Shown here: piece by piece, positions 30,154 through 42,309 of the stretch
Numbering within the stretch: the stretch's first letter is position 1
How the letters are laid out: every line of letters begins with the position of its first letter
Assembly: GCA_019915015.1 (NCBI GenBank)
Contig: JAHBBC010000012.1
Span: forward strand, 806,001 to 870,000
Direction of reading: 5' to 3'
Source: Auriscalpium vulgare
Taxonomy: Eukaryota; Basidiomycota; Agaricomycetes; Russulales; Auriscalpiaceae
DNA length: 64,000 bases
The notes under the pieces: generated by a model
What the model was told of the DNA's origin: nothing
The model's input: only the letters and a program-made list of their open reading frames with translations
Database searches by the model: none
Made by a program: the position numbers and the translations under genes

Positions 30154-33100
30154 ATGGTCGGTCTCTCGCGCTCACAAATAGCCCCCGCTCGCCCTCTCGA
30201 TCTCCCACATCTCTCGGCGTCCCTCAACATCTCGTCCTCCCCTTCCCCGCAGACCCCGCCATCCTCCTCCCCTCCATCCCAGAAGCACATCGTGCGACGC
30301 GTCATGGAGAAGACGACAGACAAGCTCGGGCGCAGCAAGTCCACTGGTACCAAGTCTCCGCCCCCAACCTCGGCTTCCCCGTCTTCGGCCAGTCCCAGGC
30401 GCATGCTCTCACTCAGCCGTAAGGGCAAGGGCAAGCAGAGCTCTCCGGACTACGAAGGTGGCGTCGCGCTTGTTCTTTCTGCCACCCCTGGCTCGTGCTC
30501 ATTTCCGTTAGATGGAAGTGGGTCCGCGCAGAAACCGCAGTCCGACGACTCGCCTCCCGTCCATGTAATGACCTTGAAGCCGGACCCCATCGACGAATCG
30601 CCCTTCATACGGCCTCGCTCTCCCACCCAGCCTGCTGCGGGAAGCTCAACCGCTGAAGTGCAGGGAGACAAGTCGGTATGTCGTCAGTACTGCGCGGTCG
30701 ATTCTCTGACTTCTGAGACTGCGCTTCCCAGATGCGTGCTGGAACCCAGACTCTTATCCAAGCCCTCCAGGCACTGCCGTGGGCCGATGATCCAGAAATC
30801 GACCCCGACAACGACGACGAACACCCCGACTTGCCTCCTGCGGACTCTGACAGTGAGGACGAAACCAAGCCAGGTGCGTCGCGAACCTCAACACAAACCC
30901 ACATATGACTAATATTACATGCAGGCCGTCAGCAGCTCGCGTCTTCTATCCACACCATCTATCGTCCTGTGGCGCGATCCCGTCGACAGGAGTCCCTCCA
31001 CGCGTTATCTCCCGTGAAGAGCGTGTTCGAAGGTCTCGATCCAGAGTCCCCGCAGGAGGCCGAAACGCTGCAGGCAGCCGCGGTGACTTCTGATGATGAT
31101 ACAGATGGAGAAGACTTCGAGGTCCCGACCCCGGGAACGAGGAGTCCGAGAGTGCACAGGCCCAAGAAGGACTTCCAGGGTCTGTCTCCTGTATTGGAGC
31201 ACGCCACAACGGCATACCTGCGGAAGACTCCGCAACGACATTCGACCATCTCTACAATTAAGACCGTGAAACTGAGTCGACGGACACGCCTAGCCGAGAA
31301 GCTCGGAGAAGTGTTTGAGCTTAGCGGCATCACAGAAGTCGTTTCAGGCAAGCAAGGGTCGTTGCCTCTCATTTGTCCTATCCTAACGTAACACGTGCTC
31401 AGAAATGCCCTGTTGGCTGATGCGCTCGGTCTGTGAGTGAAAGCGCAATTTGAGCCTCGTTCGTCGCTGATGATATGCGTTGCAGTACTGCAAGGCTACA
31501 TGTATCTAACAAACTCGTACTTATGCTTCTTCGCCCACATGCCGGCGAGAGAAGTAAGTGAGCTACTTCTCTCATTGTGGGCCGCGCTCAATTGCCGTCA
31601 CTCTAGGACCAAGTCCTAAAGTCTGGCGCCATGTACAAGAAGGCTCAGCGGACGAAGCGATGGATCAAGCACTGGTTCGTACTGAAGAACGATGTCCTGT
31701 CGTGGTATCAGTCGTCATCAGTGAGTGTCAAGTGTACTTTTGGACACCTCTCTGGTTAACTTTTGCCGCAGGATCCCTACTTCCCTCATGGCGTGATCGA
31801 CTTGCGTTACGCCATCTCGTGCGAACCTGCGAACGAGAAAGATATCCGTCTGCGCACAAATTCTAAGACAATATATCTTTCCGCCGACTCCGTGCCCAGC
31901 CGGGAGGAGTGGGTAAAGGCCATCCGGAGGGTCATTTTCAAAGCCCAGAACATGGGTGATAGCGTCAAGGTACGCCGGCTTGATCTATCGCCGAACGCAA
32001 ATCTCACAAGTCCCATAGATCGCCATACCCTATTCCACGATCATTGATGTGGAGAAGTCCAACGCCATGGACTTCAGTGAAACTATCGAGGTCAAAGTGA
32101 TTGATGGAAATGACGACCTCGCTGTGGACTCGTATTTCTTCGCTTACTTCCACGACATCACGACCGCTCTCGACCAAATCCGAGATGGCGTCTCCACAGC
32201 GCGCCGCTTCCCACAGAGCTCGCAGCCCCCGAGTCCAGAGTACTTGATTGACACAACACTCTCTCGCCCGGCGGGGACGCTTCGTCCGGGAGCTCCGAAT
32301 CACACCCAGAGCGTCCCGGACGTCCAGTCCAAGCCCACTACCCCGTTCAGGCTATCATCGCTCCTGCGCCCATTCCAGGACAGCACACCCAGTCGCACTG
32401 CGAGCGCCCCGGCCCACCTCGATGACAGCGAGGAGTTCACGCACGTCCAGAAGCGCGACGGCGCGTCGTTTGTTCCCGTCACACAAGCGATGCCACGGTC
32501 CAGCTCTGGGATTGCCATTCCACCCATATCCGAGAGCCCTGAAACTGTCATCATGAGCCCGTCGAGCATCACACCGACACCTTCCACCGCGGACCACACG
32601 TACCCGCCGTCGACCTCTCCAAGCGAGCACCCCGCGGCGGCGGCACCCGCGCGGGAGGCCGCTCCGCCGCCGTCTAACTGGGTGCCTGTGCCTTCCTGGC
32701 TCAAGATGCCTCGGCGGGTGTCGGGCGTGTTTAGCAGCTCCTCGGAGAGCTCGGGGAACATCAACCAGGTCGTCACACCCCCGGCGGACGGCAAGGGGGT
32801 GACCGAGATCTATTCGTCGACGGATGGCAGCCGGTCGAGCCATGCGCCGGAGCTCGGGTACAGCGTGCTGGAGACGCCGGAGACGTCTCTGGACGCTGAC
32901 ATCATTGATAAGTTCCACAATGTGTTTGCATACGATGAGAGGGAGAAACTCCTGGGCTGTGAGTGTGGCTCGGCATTCAGTTGGGCTGGGGCTTATGCGT
33001 GTTGCAGACTTCCCTGGATACGTGTTCCGCATGCTTCCTGTCTTCGGCAGGCTCTACATCTCCACGAACTACCTGTGCTTCAAGTCGAGCGGCCCGCTGA

Positions 33101-35553
33101 CGTCCAAGACCCGAGTACGCCGTGCCCGAGCCCTCCGCGCGTTCCTCACTCACAGTACACACAGATGATCATCCCGATCCGCGACGTTCTGTCCACAGAG
33201 ACGTCCCGGGCGTTCCGCTTCGGGCACTACGGCCTCGTTGTAATGATCAAGGGCCACGAGGAGCTCTTCTTCGAGTTCAACCAGCAGGAGCGCCGGGCGT
33301 CCTTCGTGCAGCTCCTGGACAAGCAGATCGAGGAGGTGCGCAGCCGGCAGGCGCTCGGCGGGCCCTCGCTGCCGAGCCCCGGGAAACGCGACGCGCTTAT
33401 CCTGGAGGAGTTCGGGCCGCAGCCCTTCCGCGAGGAGGACGATCCGCGCCCGCAGCCCGAGAACATGACGGACTCGCTGCCCGCGGTGATGTTTACGTCG
33501 ACGTCATCGACGTTCCTGACGTTCAAGCCGGAGAAGTCGCTGCACTTCACGTTCCTGACGATCGGGTCGCGCGGGGACGTGCAGCCGTACATCGCGTTGG
33601 CGAAAGGGCTGATGGCAGACGGCCATCGTGTGCGGATTGCTACCCACGGCGAATTCAAGACCTGGGTGGAGTCGGTGAGTGCCTAACTCAGGTACGGTAC
33701 AGCGAAACTGAAGACTCTGTAGCATGGGATAGAGTTCGGCTACGTCGGTGGCGACCCTGCAGAACTCATGCGTATCTGCGTGGAGAACGGGACCTTCACT
33801 GTGTCCTTCCTCAGAGAGGGCTTGCAGAAGGTGAATATCCACGACGCGTGGCTCGATTCAACCCCATCTCACTCTAGATATTAGTTCCGTGGCTGGATCG
33901 ACGATCTCTTGAAGACGTCTTGGGAGGCTTGCCAGGGCACCGATGTCCTGATCGAGAGCCCGAGCGCCATGGCTGGCTTCCATATCGCCGAGGCGCTGCG
34001 CATCCCGTACTTCAGAGCGTTCACGATGACGTGGTCTCGGACGAGGGCGTACCCCCACGCCTTCGCTGTGCCTGAGCACAAGGTATGTTGGCTCGATCGC
34101 TGGTCCGAGCACTTACTAATTTCAACTTGGTGAAGATGGGAGGAAGCTACAACTATATGGTACGTCTTTGCTCTAGCCTCGTCTAGTCGATAACCTCTTA
34201 CTCTATCATCGGCATAGACCTATGTAATGTTTGACCAGATCTTCTGGCGAGGAACTGCAGGACAGATTAATCGATGGCGCCGCAATACTCTTGGCATCTC
34301 GAGCACCTCTCTGGACAAGATGGAGCCTCATAAGATTCCGTTCCTTTACAACTTCAGCCCAACCGTCGTCCCGGCCCCCTTAGATTGGCCAGAATGGATC
34401 CGGATCACTGGTGAGTAGATCTACGTTACTGTCTATTATCATGTATTGACAACCGCTGTAGGGTATTGGTTCCTCGACGATGCCGATGTCAGCGCGAAAA
34501 AGTGGGCTCCGCCGCCGGACCTCTTGGAGTTCATTGACACGGCCCGCAAGAACAACAAGAAGATCGTCTACATTGGCTTTGGTAGCATCGTCGTCTCGGA
34601 CCCGAAGGCCATGACCCGCACCGTCATCGATGCCATTGTGCAAAGCGGCGTCTACGCCATTCTGTCCAAGGGTTGGTCCGACAGGCTGGCGAAGAACACA
34701 ACCGAGGCTGCAGAGCCCGAAGAGCCTCTACCCAAGCAAATATACCCTCTCTCGTCGGTGCCGCACGATTGGTTGTTCAAGCGCATCGATGCTGCCTGTC
34801 ATCACGGAGGAGCGGGTACCACGGGCGCCAGTCTCAGAGGTGCGTGTCTCACTGTTCGCTCTGGTTCTGCTCATCTCACCTACGTATATAGCTGGCATAC
34901 CGACCATCATTAGGCCGTTCTTTGGAGACCAGTTTTTCTGGGCGGATCGCGTCGAAGCGCTCGGCGTCGGCACCGGAGTTCGGAAGCTGACCGTCGCACA
35001 CCTGGCCGACGCTCTTCGGGCGGCGACTATGGACCAGAAGCAGATTGAGAGGGCCAAACTGGTAGGCGAAAAAATTCGCGCTGTAAGTTATCCATCTACA
35101 TCACAACATGCCGCGATCTCATGCATCCCTAAACAGGAAAACGGTGTCGCCACTGCCGTAGAAGCTATCTATCGGGACTTGGAGTATGCTCGGCTGCTCA
35201 TCAGGCGAACGGGTACCGATGAGGACGACGTCGAGGACGCCACGAGCACCATACGCGACCGGGTTCCGTCGTCTCCCCCGAGTAGGCCGGAGACCCGCTC
35301 AGGAGAGAACTCGAGCGGGGGCGGCGGCGCACCGAGCGAGGACTGGAGTGTTATCTCTGATCCCGATGAGCTGCGCTCGTCGTTCGGCTCGCAGCTCAGC
35401 GACGGCAGGGAGAAGGCGCCGACGTTGTCGAAGCGCAACAGCCTCACTGCGGCGGTGCTGTCGGTGCTCCCCGACGTCCTCGCACCGTCGAACCATCGGC
35501 GTTCGCGCTCTGTTTCTGTTTCTTCTGCGTCTCGCCGGTCACCAACACACTAG
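30154..35553 (+). CDS. ATG26: Sterol 3-beta-glucosyltransferase (UGT51/Atg26 type)
   Basis: A long multi-exon gene. The start is taken at 30154 ([15 protein letters not shown]); an in-frame alternative at 30304 gives [13 protein letters not shown]. Domains in order: a disordered Ser/Pro-rich N-terminus; a first GRAM domain ([13 protein letters not shown], then [17 protein letters not shown]) running into a PH domain ([20 protein letters not shown], then [13 protein letters not shown]); a Ser/Pro linker; a second GRAM ([33 protein letters not shown]); then the glycosyltransferase-28 fold ([19 protein letters not shown]) and the UDP-sugar site ([20 protein letters not shown], then [13 protein letters not shown]). 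It moves glucose from UDP-glucose to ergosterol at membranes; in some fungi it helps pexophagy. A disordered C-terminal tail follows. All introns are short and frame-consistent. Confidence 0.95.
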
Positions 35554-35747
35554 ACTATTCCAGGTTTAACTGCATGCCACAGATCATGATTTCCACACGT
35601 TCCATCTTCACGACCCGCATCTAGACCTCTGTTAATATGTGTATCTGTACCATGTACATGTGACGCTTGACCCTTCCCCACCCCTCCTGTTCTCCTAGTG
35701 ATATCGATAGTTACCTTGATCCATGCACCTCTGCACAGCGTGCTGTA

Positions 35748-37251
35748 TCACTGAACCGCCTGTGCCTCCTGCTCGTAATGCTCACTGAATATGCGTTTAC
35801 TGAACTCGCCGAACGTCTCCGTCGCGCTGAGCGGCTGGTCGACGTCGGGCTGCATGAACAGCGCGAACGTCTCACGCGAGACGCGCTCCGCTCCGGGCGC
35901 CGCGCCGACGCGCACGCAGTGCGGCGTCGCGCGCAGGCGGCCGGCCGTCGCGAGCTCGAGCGCCTCACCAGTCTGGAACGCGAGACAGTCTGGGGGGATG
36001 GCGACCTTGGTTAGCGCGCCGCCGCGCGTGCGGATGTACAGTCCGGACGCAGGCGACGGCGCAGCGACGTCGGCGGGGGGCGCGCCGGGGTCGTGGCGGA
36101 GGTACAGTGCCTGTGCAGTGCAGGGCGGGTATGAGCGAACGCGTGTGCGGGCGGGCTGAGAAGACGCACTGAGCAGAGGCCGGTCAGGAGCGAGTGGTCG
36201 AGGTGGAAGCCGCACCAGCTGTCGACCGGCTCGTCGTCGCGCGGGAGCGGGGCGTCTGCGGACGGCGGGAAGTAGTGCAGCAGGCGCGCCTTTGTGGTTT
36301 GCGAGGACGCGATCAGCGTTGTGAGGGAGAGGGAGGCGTCCGAGAGGTGCGCGGCCGCTGCACGTCGGTCAGCCACGGATAGCGCTGCGTATTCTCTGTA
36401 TCATGACGCACCGAAGGGTTGGCAGGCAGCCGCAAGCTTGCAGCCGACGTCGAATACAAATCTGCGTTCGGTCTGGGTGAACCGCGGTTTGGCGTGGAAG
36501 AGGGCTGCTCACGCGCCCAGGCCTTTGAAGGCCGCCTCAAAGTCCTCGACGCCCGCCTCATTTTGTGGCCCTGCGGTAGATCGGTGTGTGGATATTGGGA
36601 ATGCGGGATGAGCAGTACGTACAGATGTTGGTGCCGTAGTACTCTGGATAAGCACTTTTCAGAGCTTCGCTGACGGATGGCTTGTCGACCACTGGGTTTG
36701 CGTAGTAGGATCCCTTGAGGGTGTCTAGTCTTCAGATGAGATGGAGTCCTTGGCGTCGCCTCGCAACGTATTTCTCACCAGGCTTGCCGTTCATGATTTC
36801 CTGTGCAGGTGTAAGCTGGCCGCTGAGACCAGTTGATGGGATAACCCCACCTTGCCATGAGACCAGCCAAAACTTCAGGGGACCCTTTAAGGATATTATC
36901 CTGACATGCGATGAAAGCTTGCGCACCTGTAGCTGCTCTTCACATCGGCATACTTCTCGCGCGTCGGCTCGTCCAGATGGGCAAACGAGTTCGCCAACTT
37001 CAGGAGCTTCTCGCGCAGTGACGGATACACGGGTGGGAGGTCGCGGACGACGACGATCCCCAGTGAGTCCGGCTGCGAGCCAAATGCCTTCTCTGATTTG
37101 AGGCATCAGCGCGAGGAAGTGGAGTAAGACGAGTCTGCTCACCTATGGACGCCGACAAACTCAGCGGCGACGAAATGAGCGCGTTGTATGAGATAGTGAC
37201 AGCACCCTCTGGGGTGAAGGTGATCGGCTGTGAGCGAGCGATGGTGGCCAT
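35748..37251 (-). CDS. 2-oxoglutarate/Fe(II) oxygenase, clavaminate/isopenicillin-N-synthase-like
   Basis: The start at 37251 gives MATIARSQPITFTPEGAVTI. Exons then encode LGIVVVRDLPPVYPSLREKL, FAHLDEPTREKYADVKSSYR, the small exon FGWSHGKEIMNGKP, and DTLKGSYYANPVV with EALKSAYPEYYGTNIW. The iron site is visible as WCGFHLDHS (HxD) with the distal His in RATPHCVRV; RVSRETFALFMQPD carries the 2-oxoglutarate-binding Arg and Ser. The C-terminus is acidic and ends EQEAQAVQ. This architecture is widespread in Agaricomycetes as clavaminate synthase-like proteins of unknown substrate. The cofactor site looks complete, so an active oxygenase is expected. It is convergent with the ATG26-type gene. Several small exons are placed by homology-style frames rather than proof. 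Confidence 0.82.
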
Positions 37252-38095
37252 GGTACGGGCGAACGGTCGAGAGAACATAAAAGGGGTCGAGATGAGCTGC
37301 CGGTTGGCGCTTGGTGGTCCCTGGTGTTGGGCAAGTTCTAGGCCCAGAAATTACGTCGGGTTTCGCAAAATAAACCCCAGGTCCTGCCGCGAGTATGGAG
37401 TAAAAAGGTGGAACAAGCTCAGGCTTGGCTTATATCCTGGCATGCACAGCCACCGGCACTGCGACACCGGCTACAACAGAAGGCCTGGCGGTACTCGTCT
37501 CACTCTCATCCACTCTCACTCTTCATGACACCACCGTAGCTCAGATTGCGAATGCTTTCGCTCGATATCTATATGCCGACTGTCGCTCTCAAATCTATCC
37601 CTACCGAGATTTACTCCGGGGTGCGCCCCATGAATCACGTGCACAACGACGCAGCACAGCCTTGCCAACCACCGAACTCGCGAGGGGATTGCAAAGTCTG
37701 GTTTGACGACCAAGAGCTCGCGCGGCCACTGTCCGCGGACCATGTAACATCTCGAATCCCTCGAACCCCTCAAGGCAGACGGCAAGGCGAACCTGTGAGT
37801 ACGACATATCATCAATAGCCAGGACTCTCGACTGTATGTTCTCTCAAAACCCTTTGACTTGCTGACAGGTTCATCGATAGCCTCTATAACTAGTCACCAT
37901 CATGGTATATCAGGCTAGCTGTTTTCGGGCTCGAAACTCTGCACGCACCGGTGGGGTCTGGGTTCGTCAACGTCTCCCTGAAGACCAGTCTGTCGCGGGT
38001 CCGACGAGCTCTCGATTGGTGTCAGCGAGAAGTGCTGTTGTTGCTGTTGGCAGTGGCTCCTCTGGGGGCGTGATCCCGGGAACGCTCCGGCCGTA
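37252..38095. other. Intergenic region with weak frames only
   Basis: About 840 bases. A plus frame at 37546-37818 (MRMLSLDIYMPTVALKSIPT onward) has no family features. The first part is the presumed promoter of the oxygenase gene. Confidence 0.35.
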
Positions 38096-38413
38096 TCATG
38101 CCCGGATCTCCTCCTCCTTGGTAGCCACGCCACAATCTTCCCGTGGTACTCCCCGCCATTCGGAATCTCGGTCGAATCCTTGCGCGAGCTCTTGAAACAG
38201 CTCAAGACTATCCATGCCAGCGACGCCGCCAACTTCAACCAACCAAGCGCCCAGCGCGAGAAGCCTGAGTGCCAAACGCCTGCCACCCGTCAGGCGAACT
38301 GGACCACGGCATGCTGAAAGGATGAACTTGGCGACGCTTATGTAGCGCATTTCGGTTGTCTGATACAAGAAACGCAAGAAGAACGGCGCGTACCTGTGGC
38401 GGGCGTCGAGCAT
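38096..38413 (-). CDS. Possible hypothetical protein fragment
   Basis: A 105-codon minus frame (MLDARHRYAPFFLRFLY at its start, ending ATKEEEIRA). The second half, with LVEVGGVAGMDSLELFQELA and FDRDSEWRGVPRED, reads like a real protein, while the first half does not. It may be the last exon of a gene whose 5' exons I could not join, or a relic. No family was recognised. Confidence 0.25.
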   Translation of the reverse strand: MLDARHRYAPFFLRFLYQTTEMRYISVAKFILSACRGPVRLTGGRRLALRLLALGAWLVEVGGVAGMDSLELFQELAQGFDRDSEWRGVPREDCGVATKEEEIRA

Positions 38414-39247
38414 GCGTGTCGTCGCACATCCATCAGTACGTGTCAGTGTTACATCTTATAGTCGAACGTCGGTCCTAAGGAACTCCGTTGTCTTCTGTCT
38501 AATCTCACCGGCGTCGGGGTATGGGTCGCCTGTGATCACTCCGATATCTCTTGGCAGCGTTTGTGGATTTGCGGCTCGCGACCACCATGCTCTTGAAACC
38601 TGAGGCGTTGTTCAAGGGGTCGGTCTTGTTAACAACGGAGGCTTAAATTGTTCCCTTGTTCCTTCCGCAGCGTCGAAAAGGCCGGTGCCTTGTCAATTGT
38701 CAGTGGGGCTTTCATTTCTTGTATTGCCGGATTTCCGACCGCAACGACTAACCGGATCGAGAACATTCGGAACTTCTCTAGTAAGTTTCTCGTCTGTGCA
38801 CGCTACACTTCACTCATAGCACTTGTATTGCCGATCGCCAGCATGCATGCGTTCATTTATCACGCTGCTCAAGCTATTGCCGACCGTCCTGTAACGCTCT
38901 AGGCATGCCTGCTGCTTGCAGCTTGCTTAGGCCGGCTCCGGCCTGTGTCCTGCCCTCTCGTATGCCCGTCATGCCGCTTGAATGATTTTCGGTTAGTCTG
39001 ACAGTGGCGCTGTCGTTACATGCAGACGTAACGTTCAATCTTTGACCCAGAATACAAATCCAGGCTCGCAGCGTTCTAGAGTGCGGATGGGAAGCAGTCA
39101 TACAGTGATAGAAAAATGGAGTGCCTTGAGGTCTCTAATAAACGCCCTTCGTCATCTTTTGTATATAAAGCGGCCGGTCGCCTCCAATTGCATCCAACAA
39201 ACTTGCGCCAGTCGGTCGCCAGCTTCACAAGTCATTGATCATCTGCC
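38414..39247. other. Intergenic region, nothing recognised
   Basis: About 830 bases with no supported gene, ending in the promoter of the 39248 gene. Confidence 0.4.
39161..39170 (+). promoter_or_regulatory. TATA box of the 39248 gene
   Basis: GTATATAAAG lies about 80 bases upstream of the ATG at 39248, the best TATA match in the window. Confidence 0.6.
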
Positions 39248-40017
39248 ATGAGCATCTTTTATGCATACGTAGAACATGTGAGTCGCCCACAGCAGTTCAG
39301 CACGTCGTTCAATCATGACCTCGCATCAGGTTGGACACGGATATGCGTGGCGTGCTATCCTCGCGTTCGCCAGCCGGAGCGTCGCAGATGAGTGGTGGCG
39401 TGTAGTCTCAACCGACTCCCAACTGCCCGGCATCAAGCGCATCACGCCTCAGTTTTATACCACGGAAGACATCGAGACGCTCCGAGCGGCCGTGCGCAGG
39501 TTCCTCGGTCGCCTGTTCTTGACCCGGCCGGGCAACATATCTCCGTTGGAGGAGAGCGATGTGCCGTTGATTCCTTCGCAGCCTATCACTGACTATATCA
39601 GCGGGAACACGTGAGTGCATGACCACGCTTCTGAGGTTCACATCAGTCACTGACAACTGCTCGGCCAGGTTTTACATTCGCTGCAAGATAGATCCCAGCA
39701 AATTCTGGTACCTTCACCCCGAACACAAGAACGTGATTTTGTCGCGAGAGGACCGTACTCTGTTTCGCGTGTCTGCCGTCTCGCCCACAGATGGCAGGAC
39801 CACGGTGTTGATCGACTCCGACGAGGTCAGGATCGCCTGCCCCGATGCCGCCCCACACATATACCTCAAACAGAACAACGGCCGTCTTTCATTCAGTACG
39901 GAAAAGAATGATGAGGTGACGGTCAAGTTTGGGACGTTCAAAAAGACCTTCAAAGCTGCTGGGATGGAACTCATCAGGATGGCGGATGGTAGTGGCGAAG
40001 AATGGGAGCTTGTCTGA
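39248..40017 (+). CDS. Three-exon hypothetical protein (219 aa)
   Basis: Exons 39248-39277, 39330-39610 and 39669-40017 join in frame: MSIFYAYVEHVGHGYAWRA at the start and GSGEEWELV at the end. I do not recognise the family. The middle (VADEWWRVVSTDSQLPGIK, TTEDIETLRAAVRRFLGRLF) is helical and tryptophan-rich. The C-terminal 110 residues (FYIRCKIDPSKFWYLHPEH, then LFRVSAV, VLIDSDEVRIAC, IYLKQNNGRLSFST) look like repeated short beta strands, possibly a beta-trefoil-like fold; this is only a visual impression. No signal peptide or membrane helix. A strong TATA box and three clean introns support expression. The gene stands alone in sparse sequence. Confidence 0.65.
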
Positions 40018-42309
40018 ATATCGGCGAGTGCATTTTCGATACATTTGTGATAAACCTGGACACAATAGGGGAGCTCAGAGTAGAGCGTTTTCATTTCCAT
40101 TTCGTTTTCAAATCCCTTTCGTTTTCGTTTTGTCTTGTCTTGTGTAAGCCTCTCGGCTCTGCCAGTGTGTGACTGAATAATGCTCCGATCTTTGCGCTGT
40201 AGTTTCGATGGCAATGGCGCGGGCTACCCGGGCCGCTGCTAAGAACAACTTGTGGCGGCCCGGTTGGGGGCCGGTGTACTTTTCACGTCGACTCGGCCAT
40301 GATTTGACTTTTCCTCTCCGTCCTCCCTTGGACTCTGCGTATATCCTCTGATACACCCATGCTTAGCCTGAGGCAAGGTGTATACCCATTTGGCAGGCGG
40401 GGTGTGACAACTCCAATTGTCGAGAAAGATTTCAAAATTTTATCGATAACCCGTTCCCGCAGCTGGGGCTGGGGCTATGTACAGGCGCATTCGCTCCAAG
40501 TTTCTTGCGACACGGAGGTGCCACTAGGATCATCAGCACTTCCTTTCTATTTGGAAGCCTTGAAGAGATAGCCCAAGCGTGCGCACTCTCCATGATCCCG
40601 CGCCATTGTCCCCCTCCTAGCACGAATCATCGCAGTTGCTCTCTCCTGATCCAGTTTGCTACACATCCAATGCCCGCGGAACGCGAACTGCGGCTGGCGT
40701 GCGGACTTATCCCGCGCTTATGCTATCACAACGTCGATCGCGATCGCCTCGACTGTTACGCTAGCGAGCTCGAACTTGTCCTCCCCAAGCCCGGCCGGGG
40801 ATGTACACTGTCCTCGGTATCCTATTCGAGGGTCACCTAGCGGACCCAACGCTTGGAGGTCGACGTCTCTATGTCTGCTGCCCTCGTGTACTTGACCGAA
40901 GCCGCTGCCGCTGGGAGGTTGCATCCTCACCCCTCCAACTGCAGCATACGTGAGAGGACGATCCCTTGGCTGTTCAACGTCTGTACAACGCAGATCTCCT
41001 CCCGGCGGACCGTGAGTTCGTCCTGCACTCAAACTTTCCCATCAACTGCCACCTGCCGATGTTTCCGACCGAGTCCTCTGGAGCCGGTGAAGGCCGCCTT
41101 GCCGGCGGCGGATACCGTACTCCACCCGCCTGTTTCTCTCAGATATCTAGACGCTTTTCCCTTCACTCTCGACGGCACAGCGTACATCTGCGACGCGGAT
41201 CTTGACTTTCTGGGGGCGCGATTCTAATACGAATTCCATCCGGAGAGCCATCGGGCTCGTTGCACTCGTTCTGCGTATCAAGGTCCGCTATTCGTCGATC
41301 CCGAGGGTGTCCAGCCGTGTGTCGCCCCTCTGAAGGCACAGCGCTCTCGGCTGGATGTGCTGTTCGTCATTCCAGAGAAGCACAGGTTAGGTTGTGGTGG
41401 CCGATAGTGTTCAGTGACTTAGCCGTGAGCCGAGCCACGATGAACTATATTTTATTTTGTGTGCCACTCGAGGCTCCTCATAATAAAGGCGACATGCGCG
41501 ACTGACATGAGGACCACTGGACCACCGATATGCCAGACGAGCAGTAAATTGGGACCCACCGCGAGGCGATGGACCCAGACTTTGTTGTGGGAAACAGGAA
41601 GCTCGACAAAGAAGGTGAGGTAGATACGGCTCCATCAGGCTATGGCCTTCTTGACAACGCGAGGTGCCTCGGTGCCGTACCGCCAACCACGTTGCTTGCT
41701 GCGGGTCAGCAGACGGTTGGAGGACGGTGAGGGCTATCGACTATTCTGATGGTGGATACACGAGCGAACCACGAGGCTGCGAGCTCGAGGCGGCGGCCAA
41801 CAATAAATTTGGTTCCGGGATCTGGAGATGGCTGAGTCAGCGGGGTTGGTGCCGAAACGAGACCGGCGCGTCGAGCGACATATCTTCGATCAACAGCTTT
41901 CTGTCATCGCCGCATTTCCTCGACTCCTGCACGGGCGCACCGACGACGACGCGTCTGCAGTCATGGCCTCTTGATCCTGGTCCCTCGGTGAGTTTTCTGC
42001 TCTTTGCCAGCGCGACGGACGCGCGCACTCCGCCCGTGTCGCACCCGTTCGTGTTTGTCTGCTGGCCTGCCGTCCCCCTCCTTCCGATCCGTAATGGCCA
42101 TTTCGTGCGAACACGCAGCGGCTTCCATGTGAGCCATGCAGTCCCTGGATTTTGGGCAACGCGCCTCGAGCGGTGAAGGCACTGCCTCGTGCCCTGACCG
42201 CCTTCCTGCCTCGTGCTCTGCACATCATCCTTCTTTTCTGTCATACATATAAGGCTTCTGTCCCCTCCTACTTACGCCAACCCAAGCCTTTGCTTCTATT
42301 ACTTCCTTC
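40018..42309. other. Sparse 2.3-kb region with unresolved coding remnants
   Basis: Between about 40860 and 41390 the plus strand has stretches that look protein-like in different frames (LYNADLLPADREFVLHSNFP, DAFPFTLDGTAYICDADLDF, then EFHPESHRARCTRSAYQGPL). I could not join them by introns, so they may be a decayed gene. The rest shows nothing recognised. The Ies1 promoter lies at the right end, with a CATATAAGG run near 42246. Confidence 0.35.
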
